The position numbers and the translations under genes were made by a program. A stretch of DNA of 64,000 nt from Nephromyces sp. MM_2019 (taxonomy: Eukaryota > Apicomplexa > Aconoidasida > Nephromycida): NCBI GenBank assembly GCA_015657535.1, contig JADHZB010002086.1, positions 63,607 through 127,606 of the forward strand. The letters run 5' to 3'. Of the stretch, positions 12,167 to 24,800 are shown piece after piece (positions within the stretch are counted from its first letter, which is position 1; every line of letters starts with the position of its first letter). The notes beneath the pieces are model-generated. The model was not told where the DNA came from, searched no databases, and saw nothing but the letters and a program-made list of their open reading frames with translations.

Positions 12167-13435
12167 ATGGAAGTAAAGCAGTCTGGTGATGTGTCAGGAA
12201 GCACTCACTTCCCTTTTTGCTATGAGAAAAAAGAACGTTACAGCGAAGATATGGAGATATGCTTTCAGTTGCTTCTATTTCGCTGTAACAAGCCAGCCTT
12301 TTCGGGCGTTAAATACAATAATGGTGAGGCAATCACGATTGAAGAATCTAAGGTGCTTGCCCTATCTTCCCCCTCGGCCTCGCCGGATGCAACTGCAAAA
12401 GCTGGCACTCTCGCAGTGGAACCATCCCAAGAATCACTGTACATATGGATTGGGGATGGATTAGGAATTTTTGAGAATCTTTCGTGCTCTTTTCCTCTGT
12501 ACTTCGTAAGTTTTTATGAATTTGGCTAGTTTCCTGTATATTTGGTACTTTTAAAAATAATTTTGTGATATGTTATCTTGCTACACTGTAATATTTCTCA
12601 GTGACTGAGCAAAATTCTACTGCTGCTTATCGTATTTTCGCGTGAATGTTGTTGAATCGATCAATATACTACGTGATTTGTTGCCAACTTGCCAGGGCAA
12701 GGAAGTTTCCAACACATTATTATTCGGAGACATCAATACTATGGGGCAGGAGTTATCAAATAAGCTAGGTAAAGCATGCACTTATTTAGTAGAATTAGTT
12801 GTGCATTTCGTGTTGCTTTGTTTCAATTTTACTCATTAACTTAAGAGCTGAAACGGTTGAATATTATTCTAGTTTAAGTTGCCTAGCCTCTGATTAGCTG
12901 CTCCTTGAAGTTTTGTGTGAGTAGTTATAGTTTTAACTTTGTTTATATGGCCATTTGCTTGCCGATATTGTACCACATTGACTCTCGAAGATATACGCAG
13001 TTTTTAGTCCCCTGGCTTTCAGTTTAAATTTTTTATTGAACCCCTGCCTTGGCGCTTTTTTCCCACTGCTTGCCCTTTCAACCTTGTGGATTGCCGATGG
13101 AGGCTTTTATGTGTCACTATGCTATGTTTGGGAATAATTTTTGTTATCACTACAAAATTGTGACCGTATCCTATAATGTTTCTCAGCTTGGCTCCAGGCC
13201 TATCTAACGTTTCATCTTGCCTTTCTAACGATGTACACGCGAAATTTTCCGATTTCTTGTTAAAAATGCTTTGTCAATTTGTTCTTCAGCCCAGAAATTT
13301 AAGATTCCAATTTTTGTAAGCTTTAATGTGGAGCTCTCAGAGCCACGACTTTATCAGTTTATTCAAGTGAAACTACTTGACCTCATAAAAGGAAGAAACT
13401 CGTGGAATACAGAACAGAAAGTGATTCGCTGCTGA
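12167..13435 (+). CDS. PSMG4: Proteasome assembly chaperone 4-like protein
   Basis: Three exons: 12167-12505, 12696-12768 and 13290-13435, in phase, 185 residues, stop TGA. The fold signature of PAC4/PSMG4 is visible in order: a strand ending SLYIWIGDGLG (human-type LLWVG), then NTLLFGDINTMGQEL (like SLLGDTSDTTSTGLA), then a terminal strand IPIFVSFNVELSEP (like QVFVSYNLQNTD) and a final helix. PAC4 pairs with PAC3 to help order the alpha ring of the 20S proteasome in the cytosol or nucleus. An insertion rich in S, A and P sits at about residues 67-95 and makes the protein longer than the roughly 120-residue animal form. The ATG at 12167 is the first in frame; donor GTAAGT at 12506 is strong. 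The assignment rests on remembered family patterns, not a search. Confidence 0.7.
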
Positions 13436-16400
13436 ATTTTCCCGGCGTAAAACCTTCATCCGCTAAATTTTCACTTGGCGTATGGTTTTTTCATGCGGCA
13501 TGCTACTTTAGGTATTCTCGCTTGATTTTCTGGCGTTTTGTTGATACCATAGCATTTATAGCATGCAGCAGAATTCATAAAGAGCCTAGTTCGCTTGATA
13601 GTGCCATCAGCAGGGTCTTATTTTGTAATTGCTTCTCGTATGAATAAAGCAATGATTTCGTGATCAATTTATTTTAACGAAAGTATCTTGGACTGCTTGG
13701 CTTAAGAAGTATTTGCCTGACTGATATTGTTCTATTTGTCATGATCTCCTCTACATAAGATCCGGATACTATTTATGAAATTGAGCAAATATTTTCGCGC
13801 ATTACGTTGCGGAACTTAATATTAAATGGCTATTTGCGTTCCTTTGCATTACTCTGATCAATTTGCTTTTTTTTACGTCGTGAATGTCATATTCTGGTAT
13901 TCCTTATGAAATATTGTTCGAGTTTTGCTTTCAGCCGTGTTATGTAAGAATGTTGGGTGGGGTGCAAGGTTTTATAGTTTTATTTCTTGGTTTTTGCTAG
14001 GAATTGGGGGGAGTGCTTAACTGGGGCTTCTTCTAGCTTTTTTTTACGGATGAAAAATGTACGTCGTGGACGTGCATATTCCTTGGTATGCATCATAAGA
14101 ATAACATAATAATTAGAAAAACATTGATTTCGTACTACAAATGTGGTTATGCCTGTAACTGTAATAACACTCTCTAAAAATTTTTAATCAAGAAAATTTA
14201 TCTGCTTATCTAAACATGACTTTTACGCATATAAGGCATGTATTCGCCAACCTTCTCAGTCACGCTTTTTGCTTACTACGAAATAAAAAGAGTCTAGCTC
14301 AATTAAAATGAGTTCTTTGGAAACCTTTAAGAATTTATAACTCCGCTGCTTTGCCTTTGATCGCCCTGTGATGTTTATATGCCGCTGTGATGAAGCAGAT
14401 TGGATGACGAAGACTATTTGCGGCTCGCATGCTTTTTGTCTGTATGGGGGCTCTGGTTGCTGAACTTAATGAATTAATTGCGGAGCCAGCTTAACGGATG
14501 TTAAAGTCTGTGAGCGGGTCACGTGAGCCTTAGAAGTACATCTGGATAACTTTTTAGCCTATAGAATTTTGCTCTACCAAGCTCTGCTTCTAGTAGTGAG
14601 CTTGGTATACATTATTTGCTCGATATTGTTTCCGCATCATTCGTTTTCAACTCTTAGTTATGCTAAATCTTTCAAATTTCCAGCTTCATGGAAGGAGCGG
14701 TTTTCAATACCGGCTTTACAATCATGAAGGGTTCTTCAAATGCTAAGGCAAGGATGTGACCTTTAATCTGGGAGGTTCAAAAAAACTAATTCGAAACTTG
14801 TTATTGTTTCCCTTTCTTGTTGCGAAGAAGCAGGAGCCCCTACGCATGACTCAATGTTGTTTTTTCTGTATCCGATTGTTTTGAATTTTAAACTGGAAGC
14901 CTTTAAAATCCTTGAAATAAATAAGAAAAGGCCTTCAAAACACTCTTTTCCAAGGGAACCATTCTCTTGCTACTGTTCGATCTTTGTAATATAAACCGTG
15001 CTTTTACTGGGGATTAAGCCCTTGAAATCGGGTAAATATTCTAGTAAGGTAAAAGGCTATACCCTACCGAAAAGTTTTATCTTAAGCAAATTGTGAGCAT
15101 AAAGCTGTACAATCATACATTCTAAAACTGTTTTAGAATACCTGCGTAGCTCTAACTCCGATGAAATGCCTGTACATGTTTGCAAAGTTTTGGCTACAAA
15201 ACAAGTTTGCAAACGTGGTAGAAGCCGGCGCAAAGGATACTCTAGCAATTTTTATAGGTTGGGTGTATCAGAAATATGTAGAAAAGTTAATAATCAAATG
15301 CATTATTATCTCATGTAATTGCATTACCTTTAGCAAGCTCAATCATATTTTCAAGGTGCAAGAAGCTGATGAAATCTTACATCTAGTCGTTTATTTTGAT
15401 CTGGAATTGCAATGAAATTCCGCGTGTAAACCTCTTTATACTTTTTTTGCCGACGATGAAATAAAAGTAACTTGTTTTTCAACTCATGTGGAAGATACGG
15501 GGGGTTTATGCCTCCTGCCGCTTCAATGACAGTGAGTAATGTTTCTCAGTATCTTTAAAAAATTATAATTCAAGGGATATGAAGCTTCTCTATACCCTAG
15601 GCTATCTTGCCAAGGGATCAGCAAAGAGATTGGAAACCACGTAACTTCGAACATCCAGCTAAGGACTGATAGTAAAGGATTACATTTCAACAAGGTGCTC
15701 TAATTTCGGACATTAAAATACAATTTTTCGACGAATTACGTATTTAACTATAGTTGTGGGTCATCCGAGGTAACTGCAACAAAGTTTTATTGGGAGTGCT
15801 TGCATGCGGTAGAATTCATTCTCTATGTGTTGACTCATACCGTGACCTTTCGGCGTTGCCAAGTGTTTTTTTTCTGTGGATTCTTAGCCTACACGGATTT
15901 TTTCCAGTTCTACACACTATACGGCCAAGCAAATCAGCTTGAAATGAAGCCTTAAAAAACACCGCAAAATTTTCCACAGATTTTTTTACCAGAATAACCA
16001 CATATTAGAGACAGCAGTACCTGCTCTCCCTAATAGCTCATCTAATATCTTATAATCCCAGTTGGAAATACTGCATATTCTCACAGTAGTGGGCAGGCAA
16101 AACTGTGACACTTAGTTCACATGGGCTTTAGAGCATCCGCTGCTGACATAGGCAAACGGTACAAGCATTAGTACAACTGGACCAGCTTAACATATGACTT
16201 AGAAATACGCTTTCTTGAAGTTATGTCTTCAAAGACTCTAAACATTATAAAGATTAGAAGCTTTTCGGCAGTCATACCAGTCTGTCTGACGTGCTGACAA
16301 GACGTGGTAGAATAGTGTACAATCCTGTATGGCGGGGTGGTGAGGCATGCAGTCGTGGGGCACCGTATAAGCTGTGTAAGACGTCAGACCATTTAGAACC

Positions 16401-18888
16401 TGCGGGATAGCGTAGCGTTGGTGTTTCCCTCGAATAAATCAAATGGGAAAATGCCGCGTAGTTTTTTCGAAAAAGTGTGACTCGCCGCTAAAGAAGTACT
16501 AAGGGGCTGTTTTCCTTTGAACTTGTCGAAGATTAACAGAATATATTCGTTGAAAGCGCGTTAATATGATCTCTTCTTTTTGGCTTAAATTGCTATAAGC
16601 GCGCTTTTTGTCCCCCATAGCGCAGGCACCTGGCATAGTTACCAGCTGCTCCGCGCATACTGCCAAGGTAAAGGATCGCATCGTCTTCTTTTACCATTAA
16701 CTAAAGATATGCATGATTGTATAGATATTGGAAAGTAAAAATTATGAGTAGAAGGTTCATTTGAAGTACTAACAAGAACAGAAGCCTTAACTTCCCGCTG
16801 TTGCTTTTACGGAGATCTAAGTTGTGCAACTTGTATCGCATGTTAGATTGGCCGTTTTACTATGTATGCGAATTTCTTGCAAATTCCACTTGAGTGGTCA
16901 ATCCGTTTATTGTTGAGAAGGAAAACCCCTATGAATTTGGTGTAGTGCAGGAAAGGAACCGTTTTGCTACTTTTTGTTGTTACCGATGTTCCTTTCCTCT
17001 TTCATCACCCTCAGATCGTATTGTGGCATTCGATATTCTGAGGCTTCCAGTTACATAGTTATCCTTGCTTGGTTGCTTGATGGAAGAATGGGAATATGTT
17101 TAGTTTAGAGAATTTATTTTCCATTGGCATGTTTCATATTTTAACTTGCCTTGAACTGTGCTTGATTTGTGTCTGCTAGTAATATTAGCGTGTGCTTCGC
17201 TCAATCGTCCGTAATTCTAGCTACCTTTTGCGTTAATCAATGAGTGGTAACCACATTGATTTTGCTGCTTCTTGGGGCACTATAATTGAAAAAAAAGAGC
17301 GCTACATTCTAAAAATCTGAATTAGGCGAAAAATGAGTATTAAGGTACCATTTTTAATAGAAGTATAACTTGATTTTTAGGATTTAAAAATACTTTTGAA
17401 GAGCACATTTCACCGAGCATAACTTGTCTTTCAGAATGCCAAAGCTTTTTTGCCGCACTTGGGTGCGATAATCATCTTGGGTATAAATTTTTGTATTTAT
17501 TGAGGAGGATGATTTGGCGTTTCACTTTGACTTAAATAACTTTAGGTGAAAATAGTAAGAGTCTATTTAAGTAGTTGCTTTTTTCGTAGACTAACTGCTG
17601 AATCTTTTTCCAACCAGCGTCAAATTAGATGGAATGGCTTGGTAACTTGATTGCTATAGCTTAATCGCTATTGTCTACTGCAGTGTTATCTCATTCTCTA
17701 AATTCCATAGCAATATTTTAAGCTCGACGTCACTTTGTTTTTTTCTTTGGGTATGCACATAAATTTCAAATAGAGTGCTTTTCTGAGTAGAAAATAGCAT
17801 TGGTGGATTCATATTAATGGCTTGGGTATTACTTTTATGGGTTATGACGCTATGTCGTTTTATGATGAAACTGTTACGCTAGATTTATTTCAAACTTTTT
17901 CTGTCGTTTTACTAATTGCTTTGTTTGCTTTTATGCTTTCCTGTTCTATCTTTACCTTATTTACCGTGCTGCGAGGAGAATCAAACGCGTTGTATCGATT
18001 TAATCATTTAGTAACTTACTTCAAAGTTCTTGAACATTTTAAGAAGTTTTTCATGATTACTGTCTTCTGAGCTTTTTGCAATAACATATGCATCTTCGCT
18101 ATTTTATGCGCTCTTGTTTCTGGTTATAAGAACTATTTTGTAAGAGCGAATGATGCTATTTTTCAATTTAGGGCGGAGTAGTTCCAAAACCGATAGCTTA
18201 TCTTTAGGTATACTAGGCTAGCGAATATGAAACTGGACAGCTTCTTCCGCTTCTTGATTTTTTCTGAAGCTCTCAGCAGCCTTCTACAATTTCGTAGTAT
18301 GTTTGCAAATGTGTCCAAGAGACAATTTATCAGGTAATATACCATATATTCTATATCAAGGGGAGATGCTGCAGTTTTTCATACCCGATGTAAAGTAGTT
18401 GGCATGTCTTCACTATTAGGATTTTATTCTAACCATGAGCTTCATCGGTAATACTTTAACTTTAATTTTTTTTTCCTGGTTTTTTTGTTTTCTCACTTCT
18501 CACCAAAGAATGGCTGTCTAAGGCTCACCTTTCTTTGTGGTCATATTTCGAAATTTCCTTGTTCTTATCTAGGACCTCTAGCTTTATTGATGTTCACTTG
18601 TGATGCCTTGTCTGTGCTAGCAGCTCCGTCGCTGTTTTACTATTATTTTGGTGCGCGCTAATTTATACAATATGGAACTGTTCTTTTTGCACATTGAATA
18701 GGAGATTTTGCAGAAATTCTCTCTTTTTTCCTTGCTTCAACGCCAACAAATTGCAAACTTTTATGCTTAGAGGGGCCGATACTGATGGGATATGTACACT
18801 AGGCTTTTAATGAGTGTAAAATTCTGCAGCTACCAGATGAGCTACGAGCGCCGCTGAGTGCTGCTTGAAGATTTTTTGGTTTTAGAAC
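13436..18888. other. Long T-rich region, no gene assembled
   Basis: The + strand is conspicuously T-rich, like the introns of the flanking + strand genes. Possible isolated exons occur: 14684-14758 (acceptor atttccag, peptide FMEGAVFNTGFTIMKG, stop TGA), 15161-15415 (84-codon frame from ATG) and 17837-18070 (77-codon hydrophobic frame from ATG, with a donor-like GTAACT after position 18008). The last could be a 5' exon of the ceramide-synthase-like gene. None could be tied into a gene model. No repeat or RNA gene was recognised. Confidence 0.35.
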
Positions 18889-21857
18889 ATGTTTTTTCAA
18901 TTTTTTGCGCTATTTGCTTGCGATGATATTGTAGCTGCTTTTTCACTTGTGATGATAATTTTTTTGTACAGCTTGAGCTACCCCCGCTTGTTTGACCTCT
19001 GGTTTTGCTTACCTGTTGCCTTGGGGTTGACGATTATGCGCCTATTGTTGGTTCCCATCATTAAGCCTATAGCTGCGAAACTGATTACCGAGTACGTCTT
19101 CTTATATGGATTGGCTTGATATTTGAGTGCTTTAAATCGAGCAACTACACTGAATTTTATAGAGCTTTCTGGAATGGCCTTAATATCTACTCATGCAGCG
19201 TGTTTTTTCACACAGAAGCTTTCTTTTTGTCCACTTATTTATTGAATGGGCTGCCTTGAAAAGGTGAAGTAGGCGTGCCGACTAGGCTTTTAAATCCACT
19301 CCCCTCCCTTCTTTACATTCTCTCGTTGCTGTTATAACAGCTCGTTAGAGGGAAGATTTATGCATTGTGATTGACATGGGGGTCAACATGCTCGCTTAAC
19401 GCTGACTAAAGACTCATTGGCAACATGGAACTGCATTGTTTCATCGAAATATGTCTCCTCTTTTAAAAGAAGACATAACCTGTGTTGATCAATCGCAGCA
19501 AAGCTTTTTTATTCTCACAATAGTAATGATATATTCCCCTCTTCTACATCTTTTTCATCTTCTTTCCTGTCCATTTGTTAAAATTTGCCTTTTTTATTCT
19601 TTAAAGTTTGGTTTCCGCTGTTTTTACAAGCTGATCACTTTTAATTTACTAACAAACTGGTATTGACACTGTACCTGCAGGGTTGATTCTGATGAACGCC
19701 AATTTAAAATAGAGCGTTTTTCGGTGAATATTATCACTACCATTTACTTTTTGGGGACTACAATTTATGCGTATCACTTTTTGAAGGATGCTAACTGGTT
19801 CCCTGAAGAATTAGGAGGGTATGGTAAACCTCTTAACGTCTGGGATGGTATGTCTTTTGCAAAGTCAAAAAGTTTGCAGCCTCTGTAGAACAAAATTGTT
19901 TTATTGGACCAGTTTTTAAATCGAAATTTGCAAACAGATTGTTTATGTGCTTGCTCTGCTCAGTGTGTGCTATTCTTGTATATATATTGGAGGAAAAAAT
20001 TAGCTTATAGGCTGTGCCCCCCCATAAAATTCCTGCTACTCCGTATACTACGACCAGATTTTTCTGTATATTTATTTTATAATCTGGAAAGTATCACGGC
20101 AGTTTGTGAGACGATCTATTTCTAGCTGAGTTTTTGATTGAATTTCTACTCTTTGCCGTGCATGCTAAAACGTTGCTATTCATCTGTGTATACTGTTCTA
20201 CTTTCGGCTTATCGCCTTTTCAGGGTATCCCTTGCAGGCTAACGAGGAAGTGTTACGTTGGTACTTTTATATAAACGGAGGCTACCAGATTTGCAGCCTT
20301 ACGTTTCTGCTAACCGATGGATCAATGCCTCATTTTTGGGATATGCTCCTGCAGAATATTACTGCGATATTTCTCATCAGCTTCTCCTATATGGCCAATT
20401 TCCTGAGAATTGGCAGTATAATCATGTTTTGTCATGATTTCTGTGATATTTTCTCATTTGCGTAAGGCACTGCATTTAGCTTTTACTCAATTTTATATGT
20501 CTGTTTATTCTACAATATTTTTAAATCGTTTAATACGATTTCCCATATATTTTTTCGTGATCTGCTGTGAACATTTAATTGAGTGTGCTTTGAAGATCTA
20601 TATAGAGCAAAAGTTGCTATAATCGTGGAATTTTTTGGTAGCTCTTGACGCTTTCAGGACGAACATAGTAAATGGGATTAGAATCAGCGAGCAAGCTTTA
20701 TATATTTACCTCTTAGCAAGCATTGTCGCGTTGTGCTATTTTCTCATGTCACTTCCCATGCAATTGATGGTCTCTTTACGCAGTAACTGTGGCATCTTAA
20801 GTGCCCCCCACCAGTGCTGCTTAGTATCATGTGTGCTTCCTCTTGTAATTCGAGCTGCTGATTTTGTTTTATCTTCCAAATGTCTGCAGATGCAAGGCTT
20901 TCGCTGCCGCTCCTTACAAGCCATTGACAATCTCGCTATTCTTGTGTTTGGTGACTTCTTGGGGATACCTTCGCCTCTACTGTTTTGCCCGCCTTTGCCT
21001 CCATGCGTTTTTGATCGACGCATTTAGCATTGTTAATGCAGCTGAGTTGCATGGCTGGATTTGGTTTGCTTGTCTTCTCTTGACTCAACTGTTGATGAAC
21101 ATCTATTGGTATGAACATATGATGATATTTTAAAAAGCTTCTTTAGTTGGCAATGTTTGAATGGAAATTTTTTGCGTGATGATAGGGAGTTAAGGCTCTT
21201 TGTTGTCTCTTTTTTCCCCCATTTTGCGCTGATTGTTGAGTTTTGTTGTTGCGTTTTTTGAAGTTTGTATTTTTAAGCTTGTATGCACTATTTGCTTTCG
21301 CTGATCGGTTTTTTGTCGCTTGGACTCTTTGTATTTCGATGTTTTATATATAAATATCTGAGTTGCCTACCATTCACTAGTAAGTAAAATCCAGTATTTT
21401 AAAAGCAATGAGCTTTCGCTGATAGAGCTTCATTTTTTTACTAAGAAAGTGAGTTCTTCATGTCATTTTTATTTTTGCGACAAAATGAGCAAGCTGTGAC
21501 TCACCAATCAATATTACTTTGTGCTACGGTAATTTTTTTGTACCGTATTCTGCGGATGCCTTTTGTTTTTCTATCCTGAAGCATCGTCTGTCATCTCTTG
21601 TTCTAATTTCCTAGGGACTATTGGTATATTTCTTGTGAAATCCACCTTCTGAATCCTCCAGGATATATCTTTGCGGTTATATTCATATATGTTGCTTACT
21701 TTTCAGGTTTTTCCTTATGGTGAAGATGTTTTCCACTTATGTGGTCTACGGAAAACAAGTGGATATAGAGCATCAAGATGTTTTCGATTACAAAGTTGTA
21801 GAGGATAAGTCGCCTGTGATAAAGCAAACTACCTCTTCATCCCTTAAAGAGGACTAA
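18889..21857 (+). CDS. Lag1/TLC-domain protein, ceramide-synthase-like, catalytic His pair replaced
   Basis: Five exons (18889-19091, 19681-19847, 20224-20461, 20890-21108, 21707-21857) join perfectly in phase to 325 residues ending in TAA. The TLC architecture is clear: helices around LFDLWFCLPVALG, a conserved IERF..N..TTIYFL helix, the WYFYINGGYQICSL helix, the Lag1 motif region HFWDMLLQNITAIFLISFSY, then RIGSIIMFCHDFCDIF and a final helix QLLMNIYW/FFLMVKMF. Ceramide synthases join a fatty acyl-CoA to a sphingoid base in the ER membrane. The acidic C-terminal tail is expected. The HD of the later motif (H194-D195) is present, but the two adjacent histidines of the Lag1 motif are Q167-N168. 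The start is uncertain: the ATG at 18889 is used, but an acceptor (tttgtacag) at 18971 could connect to an upstream exon near 17837. Confidence 0.8.
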
Positions 21858-24800
21858 ACGGCGTAGCCTAGCACGCTAATTCGCCCCTGCTGTTCCTGCC
21901 GCAGTCGCACTAACCGCTATTTTGAATCGGTTTATGTGTGCGAGAGTTGCATCGTAGCATCATTCTTAATTTAGCATGGTATGGAAGTCATTAAAAATTT
22001 TATACAGCGCTGCATATTTTCCGTTCGCGTGATTTACAAAGCTTTATCTCATCGCTTGTCGTGAGAGTACCTTGTGGGGATTTTATAGGGCACGATAAAG
22101 AAAGTAAGCCTCCTCCATTTCTTTCTCTCAAGGGTTTTTCTGGCCGCGTAGCTTCCGTGCGTTGTTTGCATGCTCGATACTATTTGACGCTTTTAGCTTC
22201 AAATTAGGAATTCAGTGTTTTCTTTTGGTAACTGAACCATTTATTCACTCAGGCTTAAAAAATGCTGTATATCTAGATGGAGAAACTTTGAGACAACCAG
22301 CTTCATTGAGCGCATGCAGACACGTTCTTTGACCCATCACTTCCGAGCACTTTGCTTTTGCATTTATAAAAGTTTTCACTTAATACACTTAGGATGCACA
22401 ACTCAGTATGGCTCGTATATTATACCGTTCAAGAGTTATTTGTTACCAGAGATTCATTAGTGTGCAGCTGAAAATATTTTTCCTTTTCATGAGCGTGAAT
22501 TTCAATTCAGACTGATAGTTTACTGCGGTCATGTATAAGTGCTGACTTTTTCTCTCCTTAATAAACTTTCGGTTGTGTTACCGAGTTAGTCATTCAGCTT
22601 GATCACATCATCCTAGGACTTGCACTGCCATTTTTATGGTTTTTTCTTGTAGATTCAATGTATTAGTGGCTGCAAGTTTGTTACCTGTTGGCATATGGGC
22701 CGCGTTAATCGATTAGAAGAAGGCAGGCGCTCAAGGTATAATAAAAACTGAACGGAACATCAGCTTTGCTTATATCTTTTGCTTTTCACATGCATTGTTA
22801 AGCGTCATTGGAACTACGATTTCTGTGGATTGTTTTTCCCCTATTCAGTGTTTCGGATATTTATAGCTATTTGCTCAGCACCTTCAGCAGTTTTCTTTTA
22901 GATGGCACGTTTCTGAGTGTTTTGTAGATCCCCTTCTAGTGCTTTTTAAGTGAAAAAGGCGCTAAATGGGTTTTATGCATATTCCCATTCATTCCTTTTT
23001 CAGTTTAGTTTCTGCGCTCGCTTACTTGTTTGGGGGGGGCAGCGTATGACATATTGGATATGCCTCTTGCTGTTACGGTGCGCTTTTAGCATAAGTATTA
23101 ATGTCACGAATGAAGCGCAAGAATAAGATATTGAAAAATTGCCAAGTGTAACGTGTGTTAAGATAGCCTTATAAGCTTTTAAGGTATTTTAACTCGCAAT
23201 GTACGATACTTGGGATAAACTACTTTGCTGTAAGGTTGGATTTGATAAAACTTTATGTCTTGAGAATCACTAAAGGCTTGGAATTTTAGGTTTTTAGTTT
23301 ATAAGAAATGGGTCAGGCTTTGTCGGCATTGCTTCATTTGCTGTGTATTGCTTGAAGGCCAGGGTAAATATTGCATTATTTTCAGCAGGTAGCATGTGCT
23401 AATATTGCTGAACATTGTTTGTTTAATTCATCCTTATTTTGGATAGGCACGATTATGAGAACTTTTATCAGCTGTCTGATCTTTTTGCAAAAGTCGCTTA
23501 CAAGGTGTCTGTTTCATTTCATTTTCTTAATTTTTTCAGTATTTGCGTATTGCAAACTAATATTTTGTTTCCTCGAATCGGTTTTTGCCTCTTTCATAAT
23601 AAGCACTTTTGGACTCCTCATGGGCAGAGCAGCAATATTGAGTTTGGCAAGCTCGAATGTATGACTGCAGATTCATGATTTGGTGTGTAATTGAATGCCC
23701 ATGAGAGTAAGAATCTGGCGTAGTAAAAAAATAAAAGACCGGACTAATGGGGAAGAAAATAAATATATATGCATTCCCACCACTAAGTACTGGAAAAGGA
23801 TTTTTTCCTGTATGCAGCATGTGTAATGGTATAGGCCACTGGAGCACACCAAATGCGATAATGAAAATTAAGAGGATATTGCAAGCTTATGCATGATATT
23901 ATTTACTCTATCAGCGGGGGTCCAATTCGCGCATAATTGTCTACCTCATTTTGCTTGAAAAACCCTCGTTTGGGTCCCCTTGCAAATTTCTTATAAGTTA
24001 TAAGGATTTTTCACGAAAATGGACGCTGCACCATTGCTTTCCATATTCCGTTGAGAGCCAGCAGCGTAGCAGTAGAGCTAAGCGACTGTTCTACCTTTGC
24101 TTGTAATATATAGGCGACTGATTGTGGTAACCATGAAATCATCCTATGCTGCTTAAAAGTAAGTACGCCTTGTGAGATTGAATAACTGGGTTACGTTAAA
24201 AACACGCGTTGCTTGATATTCCGGAAGAGTTACAAAAGCAAGTTATTAGTTATCCCGTCTAGCCTGCTACATCTCTGCAGTATATCGACGTCAGCACGGC
24301 CTTGTGGGGTGGGGCTTCCTTAGTAGTCATTTGCTGCCGAAATTTCGACTTCTCAGCTAGAAGGCTTTTTTTCTTACTTTTCATCTTTGTATATCGTAGT
24401 GTTCAAAACACGCCGTTGGGTACTGCCTCTAAAAGCATACTCGCGAAAGTACCTCTAAAACCTCCAGATGATCTACATAATGTGTGAATCATGGCGAGGA
24501 CTTGCGTGGCAACTTCCTTTGGCAAAACCGGCCGGAGTGGGTGTAGAGATGGACACAGCGCGAACTTACCAGGAGAAATGGCTACTGCCAAGTTTACCTT
24601 AGAGTACCCGTTTACGGTAGCGCGCGCGTTATAAAAGATGCTTCTGTTTTATATGAGGCCCTTGTGGCGTGCAAGCTAAGCCATATTGGAGAATTATTCG
24701 GCTGGAAATAGCTACACCGAGTAGTGCATAATCGGGCAAACTGTATCGCTATTCGACCAAAAAAGATAAACTGGCTGATGTACGTTCAATTGATTAGAAC

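Noticed and set aside
15161..15415. An 84-codon + strand frame from ATG in the T-rich region
   Set aside because: Several splice-like signals lie inside it and no neighbouring exon fits. The composition resembles the surrounding non-coding DNA, so it is kept only as a remark.
20640..20889. An additional exon after acceptor gctttcag at 20658 in the ceramide-synthase-like gene
   Set aside because: The reading from that acceptor adds a non-family hydrophobic stretch, while the acceptor at 20889 joins the Lag1 domain in phase and continues the expected helices.
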